Part shown: positions 11,856 through 20,882 of the stretch, piece by piece
Layout: every line of letters starts with the position of its first letter
Numbering within the stretch: the stretch's first letter is position 1
NCBI RefSeq assembly: GCF_018854495.1
Contig: NZ_JABBDR010000073.1
Coordinates: 47,654-111,653 of the forward strand
DNA: 64,000 nucleotides
Direction of reading: 5' to 3'
Source: Acidithiobacillus ferruginosus
GTDB taxonomy: Bacteria; Pseudomonadota; Gammaproteobacteria; Acidithiobacillales; Acidithiobacillaceae
The notes under the pieces: model-generated
Database searches by the model: none
The model's input: the letters and a program-made list of their open reading frames with translations, nothing else
Told to the model about the DNA's origin: nothing
Translations under genes and position numbers: made by a program

Positions 11856-12662
11856 CTACTGGCGCAATTTGTAACCACGCGCCAGCAGGTACCAGGCAAG
11901 GAAACCGGTCCCGCCCGCGAAGGCGATGCTGACGCCCAGGCAGGCCCAGACGCTCACGTCGGAATCTGCGAAAAAACCATAGCGAAACCCGTCGATGATA
12001 TAAAAAAACGGGTTGAACAGGGATAGCTGCCGCCATGCGCCGGGCAGGGACTGCACCGAGTAAAATACCCCGGCGAGAAAGGTCAGCGGCATGATGACAA
12101 AATTCTGAAAACCGGCAATCTGATCAAATTTTTCTGCCCAGAGCCCGGCGACCAGACCCAGCGCGCCCATACCACTGGCGCCCAGGAGAGTAAACAGGAT
12201 GATCCACAAGGGGTGCAGCAATGGAATGTGCAGGAAGATCAGCGCCAGGGCCAAAATAGCCAGACCTACCAACGCCCCCCGCAGCACCGATGCGGCAACC
12301 ATGGCCACGAAAATCTCGGTGGGGCCGAGCGGACTGAGCAGCAGAAAAACGATATTGCCCGTCACCTTGGACTGGATCAGGCTGGAAGAACTGTTGGCGA
12401 AGGCATTTTGCAGGACCGACATCATCATCAGACCGGGGACGATGAACGCCGTGTAGCTGACCCCCGGATAGACGGAAACGCGACCGCCCAGGGCGTTCCC
12501 GAAAACCACCAGGTAGAGGATGGTGGTGATCAGGGGCGCGGCAATGGTTTGCAGCCAGACCTTGCTGAAGCGCAGCGATTCCTTATAAAACAGGGTCCAG
12601 GTCGGCGCGAAGTGGGCGCCGACCGTCACCGCCGGCGGTAGTTCGCCGAAAGGCTCAGGCAT
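11856..12662 (-). CDS. ABC-2 type transporter permease without adjacent ATPase
   Basis: Integral membrane protein of 268 residues with about six hydrophobic segments and the ABC-2 block LLLSPLGPTEIFVAM. It resembles YadH-like permeases. The frame opens about 400 bases further upstream inside surA, but that extension is antisense-like, arginine/serine-rich noise. The ATG at 12662 overlaps the surA stop by 8 bases and is the plausible start. In many proteobacteria an ATPase gene directly precedes this permease next to bolA and murA; here surA takes that place. Substrate unknown. Confidence 0.85.
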   Translation of the reverse strand: MPEPFGELPPAVTVGAHFAPTWTLFYKESLRFSKVWLQTIAAPLITTILYLVVFGNALGGRVSVYPGVSYTAFIVPGLMMMSVLQNAFANSSSSLIQSKVTGNIVFLLLSPLGPTEIFVAMVAASVLRGALVGLAILALALIFLHIPLLHPLWIILFTLLGASGMGALGLVAGLWAEKFDQIAGFQNFVIMPLTFLAGVFYSVQSLPGAWRQLSLFNPFFYIIDGFRYGFFADSDVSVWACLGVSIAFAGGTGFLAWYLLARGYKLRQ

Positions 12663-14088
12663 CGCTGCTGCGCAGGCCGGGCTCGAGTATCTCGACGTAG
12701 GCACCGTCGCGGATGCGGCGCTGCCACTCGTCCATGCGCTCGTGGACGATGCGGTTGTACAGTTGCATACGCGCGGCCGCCATGATCTGTTTCTCTTCAA
12801 CCGCCTGCTGGCGCTGAGCCTGGGAGTGCAGAATATAAATCGCATTCCCTTCGCGGATGGGGCTGCTGACTCCGCCGGGTTGCATGGTGAGCAGGGTGCG
12901 TTCAAGACTGTCCGGCAACTGCCCGGGAGCGACCCAGCCCATTTCGCCGCCGTTGGTGGCGGTGCGCGGATCCTGGCTATAGCTACGCGCGAGTTCAGAG
13001 AAGCGGGTACCGCTTTGCAAGGCCTGCTGGATATCCTGAGCGCGCGCCTCCGCCTCCCGCAATTGCAGGCTGTTGCCGGCACGCAGGACGATCATGGCGG
13101 TTTTGACCTCGGTGACCGTCGGCTGACCGTGTTTGACGTCCAGCAACTTGAAAATATGAAAGCCGGTGGGTCCGGGAATGACGGGACTGATTTCGCCCAC
13201 CTTCAACTGGAGAAGTGTCTGGGTCACTGCCGGAGGCAGTTCGCCCGCCTTTATCCAGCCGAGGCGGCCGCCTTGCAGGGCGTCGTGGCCGCTGCTGACC
13301 TGCGTGGCAATGCGCCCAAATCTCTCGCCCGCCAGCACGCGATCGCGCGCCTGTTCGGCATCACGCCGCGCTGCGCTGACGGCGTCCGGCGTCGGGTTGT
13401 CCGGCAACGGGATGAATATCTGCTGTAGGTCGAAGCTCACGCCACCCATTTCCTTGAGCTGTTGCGCGAAGGTTTTCACCTCATCGGGTCCTATGTGGAC
13501 CCGGTTCTCCACTTCCTGCTGCATAAGGCGATCTACAAGAATGCGATCCTCGAGGTCATGGGTGAAGCGCTCCCACGACTGTCCCTGGTTGGCCAGCGCC
13601 TGGCGTAACTGGTCAGGGGTGAGGTGGTTGGCCTGGGCGAGGTTGCTGATGGCCTGATCCAGCGTGGCCTTGTCCACCTTGATCCCGGCGCGGTGCGCGA
13701 TCTGCAGTTCGATGTCCTGGAGGATCATCTGCTGCAGCACCTGGCGGCGCAGGATGTCTTCGGGAGGCATGGCGTTGGGGTCTTGTGTCTGCAGGCGGGC
13801 CCGTACGGCGCCAACCCGTTGCTCCAGTTGCATGGAAGTGATGATATTGTCGTTCACCACAGCAACGACCTTGTCCAGATTCTGGGTGTTTTGGGGGAGC
13901 GGCGCCACTGCCGGTGCTTCCGCGGAGCGTTCCGAATAGGTATGGGTTGTCGTACCGGGCGCCATCGCAGGCGTGGTCGGCAGCAGCGTGTCGCGGTTGA
14001 GAAAAGGTGTGGTCGCCCAGGCCAGAACCGGAGCGGCCCCCAGGGCGATACCCAGGGCGAGTAGGATAGGACGGCGTTTGAGGGACAT
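12655..14088 (-). CDS. surA: Periplasmic chaperone / peptidyl-prolyl isomerase SurA
   Basis: Escorts outer-membrane proteins, LptD included, to the BAM complex. The 477-residue product has an N-terminal signal segment (ILLALGIALGAAPVLAWA), a proline- and threonine-rich linker, the SurA N domain from about residue 72 (VVAVVNDNIITSMQLEQR) and two parvulin domains near residues 215-315 and 330-425. The second contains GGEMGWVAPGQLP. The ATG at 14088 shares one base with the lptD stop. lptD-surA is a conserved pair. Confidence 0.96.
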   Translation of the reverse strand: MSLKRRPILLALGIALGAAPVLAWATTPFLNRDTLLPTTPAMAPGTTTHTYSERSAEAPAVAPLPQNTQNLDKVVAVVNDNIITSMQLEQRVGAVRARLQTQDPNAMPPEDILRRQVLQQMILQDIELQIAHRAGIKVDKATLDQAISNLAQANHLTPDQLRQALANQGQSWERFTHDLEDRILVDRLMQQEVENRVHIGPDEVKTFAQQLKEMGGVSFDLQQIFIPLPDNPTPDAVSAARRDAEQARDRVLAGERFGRIATQVSSGHDALQGGRLGWIKAGELPPAVTQTLLQLKVGEISPVIPGPTGFHIFKLLDVKHGQPTVTEVKTAMIVLRAGNSLQLREAEARAQDIQQALQSGTRFSELARSYSQDPRTATNGGEMGWVAPGQLPDSLERTLLTMQPGGVSSPIREGNAIYILHSQAQRQQAVEEKQIMAAARMQLYNRIVHERMDEWQRRIRDGAYVEILEPGLRSSDA

Positions 14089-16274
14089 CAAAACTCCATG
14101 CTGGCGCCCGGCACATACTGGCTGAGCAAAGCGTTTGAGGCGTTGCCGAGGCTGGTCAGGCCACGCAACACAATCTCCAGATAAACCGCGTTATTGGACT
14201 GCCCGCCAAGAAGGATCTGATGATAAACCATCATATGGGCCGCCCAGCAGCCGCCATCATAGCCGATCCCCACGAGCTCCTCCAGAGGCTTGCGGTCGGT
14301 GACATCGTACTGATAACTGGCGAGCGCCTGCCAGCGCTTATAGATGGGCCAGGCTCCGGAAATGCCGGTCTGATCCACGAAACCACGGGTGAAACGATAA
14401 TCGAGATTGATGACGCGCTGCGGACCGGGCAGCCACTGGGCGCGCAGGTTGAGCCGCTCGAGGTGGCTCCAGAGGGCGTTGGTCTGTGAATTGGCGATTA
14501 GGTTGATGTCTGGAAGGGGGGCGTATTGTCCCTCCAAAAAATAGTTGGACTGCTGATTCTGGGGGACGATATCTCCGGCGAGGTTGATCTGGCGATGGTT
14601 GAAGTAGCGGATCTGGCCGACGGCGGCCTGCCAGAGCTGGCGGCCACTGGGGGTGAGCCAGGTGCCGCGCAGCCCCAGCGCCACCTGGTTGGCGGCATTG
14701 ATGCGGTCGGCGCCGGTATAGAGGCTGTTATCCTCAAAAATCATCGGGAAGTCCTGGTAGGGCTGACTGGCATCAAAAATGGGGATGTTGCTTTGGGACT
14801 GCAGGGGAATGTAGGTGTATTTGAACAGGGGTTGCAGCAACGCCGTGCTGCCGTTGCTGCCGTAACGGACAAAATTGAGGCCGCCCTTGAGGCTGAGCGA
14901 CGGCAGGGTGCGGTTGACGGCGCGCGCGTAGGGCGCATTGTGCTGAATCTGATAGTGACTGTAGTAGAGCCGGGCCCGTGGTTCCAGGAAGCCCCAGCCA
15001 CGGCTGAAGCGCCAGCCAAGGGTGGGGGTAAGGTCGAGACGTTGGCCGGTGGGGCCGGTAGAAGCCGAGAAATAATTGAAACTGCTGTGCCAGTCGAAAT
15101 AGCCATTGCGTCCTACGCGCCAATAGCCATCGGCAAACAAACGCGGGAGCTGGGAGTAGGGCGCAGCGCCGCCGGGCGCGAGTTCCTGGTAGCCTTGTAG
15201 GGTGGCGCCCGCACTGATGTGCGCGTTGTTGTAGTAGAGTCCGCCCGAGGAGGAAATATAGGGCGCGTTGCCTATGCCACCCACGAAACTGCTGCCGAAA
15301 CCTGCCGCGCCACCAAAATCCGAAAGGAAATTTTTGTAACTGACGTGGTTGTAATCGGCGTTGAAGCTGAATCCGTCGCCCAGATTCTGGTTATGCTGCC
15401 AGGAGATCGCCCAGACGTTCCTGTGGGTCAACTGATCGGAGGGGAGCAGATCCAGGTAGAGCTTGCCGCTGTAATTCGGTTCCAGATAGCGGAATTCATT
15501 CTGCAGCATGACGCCACGCTTGGTGAAATAGTTGACGGTGAGAGTGTCATCCATGTTGCGGGCGATATCGAAATAGTAAGGGATGCCGAGGTAAAAGCCA
15601 TTGATGGTAGAGCTGCCCACACTGGGGGCCAGGAATCCGGAGTGCCGCTTGAGCGGGAAACTCAGGTAGGGCATCCAGAAGACCGGCAGTCCAAAGACGT
15701 CGAGGGTGGTGTTGCGGGTGGAGACATAGTTGTCATTCTGGTTCAGGTTGATCTGACTGCTCCGGAGTTGCCAGGCCGGTTTTTGACCATGGCAGGTGGT
15801 ATAGCAGGCTTCGTTGAGCTGATAGTGGTCTTTGCTCAACTCCCTGCCGCTCTCGGCGTGGCCATGACCCTGCTGTGCTTTGAGCAGATAGCGGGGATGG
15901 ACGATCACTCCCTCGTTAGCCTGGAGGTGAATCGTGGCCTTGGGGGTGTCGGTTTCCAGGCCGGGACTGATCATACGCACATGGCCGTTAGCGGTGATCT
16001 CGTCGCGCGTCTGGTCATAGCGCACGGTATCGGCATAGATCCGGCGATCGCCGTAGAGCACTTCGACATGGCCAGTGGCTGTCCAATGGCCGCTGCCCAG
16101 GCCCTGCACCTGATCCGCATAGAGCGTGACCGGCCCCTCCACGGCTGCGGCGATGGCCATTCCTGGCGCCAACAGGGCGCCCAGCAGCGCCATGCCCATG
16201 CCGGGAGGGAGATGGGGGCGTCTCCCCCCCGGGCGGGGCCGGGATTTTTCGGTATTGTACAGGGCTCTTTTCAT
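14088..16274 (-). CDS. lptD: LPS-assembly outer-membrane protein LptD
   Basis: Beta-barrel that inserts lipopolysaccharide into the outer leaflet. The 728-residue product has an N-terminal signal, an OstA/LptA-like domain at about residues 45-150 (GHVEVLYGDRRIYADTVRYD) and then an aromatic-rich barrel. Cysteines are seen in EACYTTCHGQ near the jellyroll/barrel junction and in YDGGCWAAH near the C-terminus, fitting the interdomain disulfide of LptD. It is transcribed divergently from amgK with only 29 bases between the starts, so the promoters must overlap the coding ends. Confidence 0.96.
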   Translation of the reverse strand: MKRALYNTEKSRPRPGGRRPHLPPGMGMALLGALLAPGMAIAAAVEGPVTLYADQVQGLGSGHWTATGHVEVLYGDRRIYADTVRYDQTRDEITANGHVRMISPGLETDTPKATIHLQANEGVIVHPRYLLKAQQGHGHAESGRELSKDHYQLNEACYTTCHGQKPAWQLRSSQINLNQNDNYVSTRNTTLDVFGLPVFWMPYLSFPLKRHSGFLAPSVGSSTINGFYLGIPYYFDIARNMDDTLTVNYFTKRGVMLQNEFRYLEPNYSGKLYLDLLPSDQLTHRNVWAISWQHNQNLGDGFSFNADYNHVSYKNFLSDFGGAAGFGSSFVGGIGNAPYISSSGGLYYNNAHISAGATLQGYQELAPGGAAPYSQLPRLFADGYWRVGRNGYFDWHSSFNYFSASTGPTGQRLDLTPTLGWRFSRGWGFLEPRARLYYSHYQIQHNAPYARAVNRTLPSLSLKGGLNFVRYGSNGSTALLQPLFKYTYIPLQSQSNIPIFDASQPYQDFPMIFEDNSLYTGADRINAANQVALGLRGTWLTPSGRQLWQAAVGQIRYFNHRQINLAGDIVPQNQQSNYFLEGQYAPLPDINLIANSQTNALWSHLERLNLRAQWLPGPQRVINLDYRFTRGFVDQTGISGAWPIYKRWQALASYQYDVTDRKPLEELVGIGYDGGCWAAHMMVYHQILLGGQSNNAVYLEIVLRGLTSLGNASNALLSQYVPGASMEF

Positions 16275-16303
16275 AGGGGCTTAAAATCGCACAGAATGCT
16301 TTT

Positions 16304-17344
16304 ATGTCGCAATCTTTCCTTGCATCGGATGTTCATCGCGTGGTGACCGGGGATACCCTTCCCGCCGCCGCCGCACACTGGCTTGCCCGGCAGGGGGCGG
16401 CGGGGTCCGCGTGTGCTATCCCCGGCGACGCCAGCGGGCGGCGTTACTGGCGTCTGCCGCGGGGTCTGATCTTCATGTACGCCCCGCCACCCGAAGATAT
16501 CCTGCCTTTTTTGCGGGTGCAGCACCGATTCTCCCGCGCGAACCTGCCGGTGCCCAGGGTGTTGGCCGCCCGGACAGACCCCGGCTTCGTGCTGTTGGAG
16601 GATCTGGGCAAAACCGATCTCAAGGCGGTCCTGGATGCGGGCGGGGATGCGGGCGGGGATGCGGACCGGTGGATGCAGCGGGCGATGGCCCTGATTCTCC
16701 GTTTGCAGCGGGCCGGGCAGGGACGGGTGGCGCTGCCCCCCCTGCCGTCGTTCTCGACTGCCCGTATGACGGACGAATCGACCCTGTTTACGGACTGGTA
16801 TCTGGGCAGGCATCTTGGCATGGTCCTGGACCAGTCGCAGACAGATTTTCTGCAGGCACTTTTTGCCGTGTTGCGGGAGAGCGCAGCCGCGCAGCCACAG
16901 GTCTGGGTCCACCGGGATTTTCACGCGCGCAACCTCATGGTTCGGGAGGACACGGGGTTGCTGGCCATGATCGATTTTCAGGATGCCGTGCGCGGTCCGT
17001 GGACGTACGACCTGGCCTCCCTGCTCTGGGATCGTTACTGGGACTGGGGACGGGCGCGACGGGATGCCTGGTCACTGGATTTTCTGGCGGCGATGTGTCG
17101 GCATGGCGCCGCCTTGCCACCGCCGGCCGACTTTCTGCTCAGTGTCCGGCGCATGGCGCTCCAGCGCAATCTGAAGATCCTCGGCATTTTCTGCCGCCTC
17201 GCTTACCGCGACGGGAAATCGGCTTATCTCGATTTCCTGCCGCAATTCTGGGCCTATGTCGTGGATGCCCTGGACGCCGATCCACAGTTGCAGTCTTATC
17301 AGGAGATTTTCGCCCCATGGCAGCCCCCGTCACCCGTGCGATGA
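16304..17344 (+). CDS. amgK: Anomeric MurNAc/GlcNAc kinase AmgK, aminoglycoside-phosphotransferase fold
   Basis: Phosphorylates recycled N-acetylmuramic acid at the anomeric carbon. The 346-residue product has a kinase fold with the catalytic loop VHRDFHARNLM and the metal-binding MIDFQDAVRGPWTYDLASLL. A repeated stretch GGDAGGDAD near residue 112 comes from a duplicated 12-base unit. The arrangement lptD / amgK-murU is known from Pseudomonas, where the pair bypasses de novo UDP-MurNAc synthesis. Function is assigned by family and context. Confidence 0.9.
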   Translation: MSQSFLASDVHRVVTGDTLPAAAAHWLARQGAAGSACAIPGDASGRRYWRLPRGLIFMYAPPPEDILPFLRVQHRFSRANLPVPRVLAARTDPGFVLLEDLGKTDLKAVLDAGGDAGGDADRWMQRAMALILRLQRAGQGRVALPPLPSFSTARMTDESTLFTDWYLGRHLGMVLDQSQTDFLQALFAVLRESAAAQPQVWVHRDFHARNLMVREDTGLLAMIDFQDAVRGPWTYDLASLLWDRYWDWGRARRDAWSLDFLAAMCRHGAALPPPADFLLSVRRMALQRNLKILGIFCRLAYRDGKSAYLDFLPQFWAYVVDALDADPQLQSYQEIFAPWQPPSPVR

Positions 17345-18006
17345 TACTGGCCGCGGGTCGGGGTGAACGGCTCCGGCCTCTCACCGATCATGTCCCCAAG
17401 CCCCTGCTGGAAGTGGCGGGTAAACCGCTCATCGTGCGCCACCTGGAGTCATTGCTTGTGGCCGGCATTCAGGATGTTATCATTAACGTCGGTTATCTCG
17501 GCGACGCCATCATGCAAGCTCTGGGTGCGGACTGGCAGGGGCTGCGGATCCATTACAGCGATGAGCGCGGGGGCCGTCTGGAGACGGGGGGGGCCATTGT
17601 CCGTGCCTTGCCTTTATTGGGGGACGCGCCTTTTTTGCTGGTGAACGGCGATATTTGCACGGACTTTCCCTGGGCCCGGCTCCGTCAGCCTTCTTCCGCG
17701 CGTGCGCATCTGGTGCTGGTGCCCAACCCGGTCCAGCACCCTCAGGGAGATTTTGCGTTGTCCGCCAGCATGGTGGCTTTGGCGGGCGAAGAGCGTCATA
17801 CTTACGCGGGCATCGCCCGTCTCGACCCAGGGCTGTTTCGGGAGTTTCCCGAGCAGCCGGCCCCTCTGGCGCCGTGGTTGCGGCGGTGGATTGCGGCGGG
17901 TCTGGTGGAGGGAAGTTTGTATCAGGGAAAGTGGACGGATGTCGGCACGCCGGAGCGGTTGCGGATAGCGGAGCGTGATTGCGCAGAGGTCCCCGGTGGA
18001 CTTTGA
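17317..18006 (+). CDS. murU: N-acetylmuramate-1-phosphate uridylyltransferase MurU
   Basis: Turns MurNAc-1-phosphate into UDP-MurNAc. The 229-residue product has the nucleotidyltransferase signature MILAAGRGERLRPLTDHVPK and the metal-binding LLVNGDICTDF. Two starts are possible: the ATG at 17317, with AGGAG 10 bases upstream and a 28-base overlap with amgK, or the ATG at 17341, overlapping the amgK stop as ATGA. The first was chosen for its ribosome site; the second matches the usual length better. Cytoplasmic, cell-wall recycling. Confidence 0.9.
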   Translation: MAAPVTRAMILAAGRGERLRPLTDHVPKPLLEVAGKPLIVRHLESLLVAGIQDVIINVGYLGDAIMQALGADWQGLRIHYSDERGGRLETGGAIVRALPLLGDAPFLLVNGDICTDFPWARLRQPSSARAHLVLVPNPVQHPQGDFALSASMVALAGEERHTYAGIARLDPGLFREFPEQPAPLAPWLRRWIAAGLVEGSLYQGKWTDVGTPERLRIAERDCAEVPGGL

Positions 18007-18430
18007 CCCGGTCGCAGTGCAGGCTGCGGTTCATCTGGATGCCGGGTTGTGCCATCGCTGGCGCCGGGAGTGGGGTTTGCTCATGGACCTGGCGGTCTGG
18101 GGGGAGCTGCGCAGTACCCAGATCGGTTTGCCGGGCAAACTGCGTAAACGGGTGCTGGAATTCGGAGAACGACTACGCTCGTACGGCAGTGACCGGAGCT
18201 GGATTCCGCATCCTCGCGAACAGATCAAGAATGCCCTGAGTACCAGCCTGCAGACTCGGGAGTCCCTGGAAAAAGTCAGCGAAATCGCGGGGCAGTTCAG
18301 TAATGGCGCAGATATTGCCGCCTTCCGGACGGTGTGGGAGGCCTTGAGCGCTGCATTAATGGCGGACATGGCGGCTCGCGAAGAGCTGCTTGTGCGGTTA
18401 TTGAACCAGCAGTATCAGGAAGAAGTGTGA
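17996..18430 (+). CDS. Conserved-looking protein of unknown function
   Basis: The 144-residue product is mostly helical in appearance, without signal peptide or membrane segment. It has charged and hydrophobic heptad-like stretches (LRKRVLEFGERLRSYG, TRESLEKVSEIAGQF). The GTG at 17996 has AGAGGT at good distance and overlaps murU by 11 bases; a GTG at 17975 is also in frame but its GGAG is too close. I do not recognise the family. Its place between cell-wall recycling and Kdo/LPS transport genes suggests cotranscription, not a function. Confidence 0.7.
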   Translation: MDFDPVAVQAAVHLDAGLCHRWRREWGLLMDLAVWGELRSTQIGLPGKLRKRVLEFGERLRSYGSDRSWIPHPREQIKNALSTSLQTRESLEKVSEIAGQFSNGADIAAFRTVWEALSAALMADMAAREELLVRLLNQQYQEEV

Positions 18431-18461
18431 TCCAACCCCATTCAGGTTAGCCAGCATATTT

Positions 18462-18740
18462 ATGAAGATTGTTTACGCGTTAGTAGTTATCGGTGCGCTT
18501 GCGCTCTTCGCCCTGCTTTTATGGTGGGCGCGCGGCCAGGTGGGTGGCGCTGCCGCTCCCCGGGACAGTACGAGCTGGTACGCACGGCATCCTGATGCGC
18601 TGGCTGCCGAAAACCAGAAATGCTGGAAACTGCTGCAGGACAGCTCCTTTGCAGACGTGGAGAGGGTCATGGCGGCACATCCCCACTGCCATGCGGTCTA
18701 TAAAGCCCTCCAGAGCCAGGATCCACCCCATGTGGATTGA
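18462..18740 (+). CDS. Small membrane-anchored protein, unknown
   Basis: The 92-residue product has one N-terminal hydrophobic helix (about residues 4-24, IVYALVVIGALALFALLLWW) and a soluble remainder with two cysteines, in NQKCWKLL and HPHCHAVY. It follows the unknown gene at 17996 after 31 bases and precedes kdsD by 9. Topology suggests a bitopic inner-membrane protein. No family recognised. Confidence 0.65.
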   Translation: MKIVYALVVIGALALFALLLWWARGQVGGAAAPRDSTSWYARHPDALAAENQKCWKLLQDSSFADVERVMAAHPHCHAVYKALQSQDPPHVD

Positions 18741-18749
18741 CGATTGCTC

Positions 18750-19736
18750 ATGCCTGCCCTGAACGTGACGCCGGAAAGTCTGCTCATGACCGGCCGCGAT
18801 GTGCTGCGCCTGGAAGCTGCGGCAGTGGCGGCACTGGAGGAGCGCCTCGACGCAGATTTCGTGGGAGCATGCGAACTTCTGCTGAACTGCTCCGGCCGCA
18901 TTGTCGTTAGTGGCATGGGCAAGTCCGGGATTATCGCCAAAAAAATCGCGGCGACCCTGGCCAGTACCGGCAGCCCTGCTCTTTTCCTGCATCCCGCCGA
19001 AGGCAGCCATGGTGATCTGGGTATGCTGACCCGTCAGGATTGTCTGCTCGCGCTCTCCAATTCCGGAGAGACCGCCGAACTCCTCGCCATTCTGCCGGTA
19101 GTCAAGCGCCTCGCGGTGCCGCTGCTTGCCATGACCGGTAATCCGCAGTCTACCCTGGCGCGAACCGCTGCTGTCCATCTCAACTGCAGTGTGGCGCGAG
19201 AGGCCTGCCCCCTCAATCTGGCACCGACGGCCTCGACCACGGCAAGCCTGGCCATGGGGGATGCCCTGGCCATGGCGATCCTGCAGGCCCGCGGCTTTTC
19301 GGCAGACGATTTTGCCCTGTCCCATCCTGGCGGCAGCCTCGGCAAACGCCTGTTGCTGCGGGTTCAGGACGTTATGCACCGGGGCGATGCAATACCTCGG
19401 GTGGGGCTGGAGACACCGTTGCAGGATGCGATCCTGGAAATCAGCAGCAAGGGGCTGGGAATGACAGCGGTGGTCGATGCCGAAGACCGAGTGGTAGGAA
19501 TTTTTACCGATGGCGATTTGCGTCGCGCCTTTGCCCAGCGTCAGAATCTTTGGGAGCAGCCTATGGCCGCGCTGGCTCATGCCCAACCGGCCACGATCGC
19601 CGCCGGAGCCCTTGCTGCCGAGGCTCTTGCGCTGATGGAACATCATCGCATCGGCGCGCTGCTGGTCACCGATGGCGGGGCGCGGCTGATCGGTGCCCTG
19701 AACATGCACGATTTGCTGCGCGCAGGTATCGTATGA
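18750..19736 (+). CDS. kdsD: D-arabinose 5-phosphate isomerase
   Basis: Makes the precursor of Kdo for lipid A. The 328-residue product has an N-terminal SIS domain (VVSGMGKSGIIAKKIAATLASTGSPALFLHPAEGSHGDLG) followed by two CBS motifs (about residues 205-328). The ATG at 18750 was chosen over an in-frame TTG 6 bases upstream. The kdsD-kdsC-lptC-lptA-lptB-rpoN order is a hallmark proteobacterial cluster. Confidence 0.95.
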   Translation: MPALNVTPESLLMTGRDVLRLEAAAVAALEERLDADFVGACELLLNCSGRIVVSGMGKSGIIAKKIAATLASTGSPALFLHPAEGSHGDLGMLTRQDCLLALSNSGETAELLAILPVVKRLAVPLLAMTGNPQSTLARTAAVHLNCSVAREACPLNLAPTASTTASLAMGDALAMAILQARGFSADDFALSHPGGSLGKRLLLRVQDVMHRGDAIPRVGLETPLQDAILEISSKGLGMTAVVDAEDRVVGIFTDGDLRRAFAQRQNLWEQPMAALAHAQPATIAAGALAAEALALMEHHRIGALLVTDGGARLIGALNMHDLLRAGIV

Positions 19737-20287
19737 ACACCTGCATGTTGCCAGATGCAGCATTGTTGCAACGCGCCGCACAGGTCCGTCTGCTGATACT
19801 CGATGTGGATGGCGTATTGACGGACGGCCGCCTGTTTTTTGACGACGACGGCAGGGAAAGCAAGGCCTTTCATGTACGGGATGGCTACGGCATCAAACTC
19901 TTGCAGGAATGGCACATCGAGGTTGCCGTCATAACGGCACGCTACTCTCCGACGGCCGCCTATCGCGCTCATGATCTGGGCATCAAGCGGATTTACCAGG
20001 GCTGTTCGGATAAAAACCTGGCCTACACCGAACTGAAAATCGCCCTTGGCCTGGATGATGCCGCGGTGGCTTATATGGGGGACGATCTGATCGATCTGCC
20101 CATTCTCACCCGCGTCGGCCTGGCGACGGCCCCGGCCGACGCGCACCCGGAGGTCGGTTGCCGGGTACACTGGCAGAGCGCACAGCGCGGTGGCCGTGGC
20201 GCGGTGCGCGAACTCTGCGAACTGATTCTGCAGGCGCAAGGGCATTGGCCAGCAATCCTCGTCAGATCTGCCGGAGCGGAGCCGTGA
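19733..20287 (+). CDS. kdsC: Kdo-8-phosphate phosphatase
   Basis: HAD-superfamily phosphatase of 184 residues that releases Kdo. Motif I is LILDVDGVLTDG; motif III and IV equivalents are seen around QGCSDKNLAY and MGDDLIDLPIL. It starts by ATGA overlap with the kdsD stop. The C1-type lack of a large cap matches KdsC. Confidence 0.95.
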   Translation: MNTCMLPDAALLQRAAQVRLLILDVDGVLTDGRLFFDDDGRESKAFHVRDGYGIKLLQEWHIEVAVITARYSPTAAYRAHDLGIKRIYQGCSDKNLAYTELKIALGLDDAAVAYMGDDLIDLPILTRVGLATAPADAHPEVGCRVHWQSAQRGGRGAVRELCELILQAQGHWPAILVRSAGAEP

Positions 20288-20312
20288 CCATCGGGCGGCC
20301 GGAGGCCACGCC

Positions 20313-20882
20313 ATGCCGCGCAAGGTGATGCCGCGACTCCGTACCCCCGGCCTGGGCATCTCTCTGCTGCTGCTGGTTCTCACGGCGCTGGTGTGGTGGT
20401 CCTGGCCGCAGCATCCCATATCCCTGCCGCAGATCGACTGGCATGGACAAATCCATAAGGGAGACCAGGCCGCCGAAGATGTGGTGATGCGCCAGTACAC
20501 GGCGGCCGGGAACCTGGATTTGCTGGCCACTGCCCAGACGGCCTATCATGTGCCGGGCGTCGATCAGACCGTGCTCAGCCAGGTTGCCGTCGAGCGGTTC
20601 AAACCCGGACAGCAGACGCATCTGCGTGCCGACCAGGGCCTGGTCGATGGTCACAGCCAGCGAATTACCTTATGGGGGAATGTGGTTGGCACCTTGCAAC
20701 CGGACACCCGACTGCTCACCGAAAGGGTGTACTATGATCCGCAGACAGGCATTATTACGTCGCCGGAGCCGGTCCGCCTGGAGCGGGGGCGGGACTGGAT
20801 GACCGGGGTGGGGCTTCGGGCTTCGGTAAAAACCCAAGAGGTGGACATCTTGCATGAGGTACGCGGTGCGTATATTCCTTAA
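20313..20882 (+). CDS. lptC: LPS export protein LptC
   Basis: Bitopic inner-membrane protein that receives lipopolysaccharide from LptBFG and passes it to LptA. The 189-residue product has an N-terminal helix (about residues 14-31) and a periplasmic beta-jellyroll typical of LptC (LRADQGLVDGHSQRITLWGNV). The ATG follows GGAGG. Its end overlaps lptA by 29 bases. Confidence 0.93.
   Translation: MPRKVMPRLRTPGLGISLLLLVLTALVWWSWPQHPISLPQIDWHGQIHKGDQAAEDVVMRQYTAAGNLDLLATAQTAYHVPGVDQTVLSQVAVERFKPGQQTHLRADQGLVDGHSQRITLWGNVVGTLQPDTRLLTERVYYDPQTGIITSPEPVRLERGRDWMTGVGLRASVKTQEVDILHEVRGAYIP

Noticed and set aside
12663-13082. Upstream extension of the ABC-2 permease
   Set aside because: Lies inside surA, low-complexity Arg/Ser/Ala sequence without hydrophobic pattern.
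15219-16346. Plus-strand ORF of 375 codons
   Set aside because: Antisense to lptD; no signal peptide or motif that would outweigh the real gene.
16411-17316. N-terminal extension of the murU frame
   Set aside because: The frame is open upstream through amgK, but the residues are Gly/Arg/Ala noise; the nucleotidyltransferase motif begins after 17317.
18519-19781. Minus-strand ORF of 420 codons
   Set aside because: Antisense to kdsD and the small membrane protein gene.
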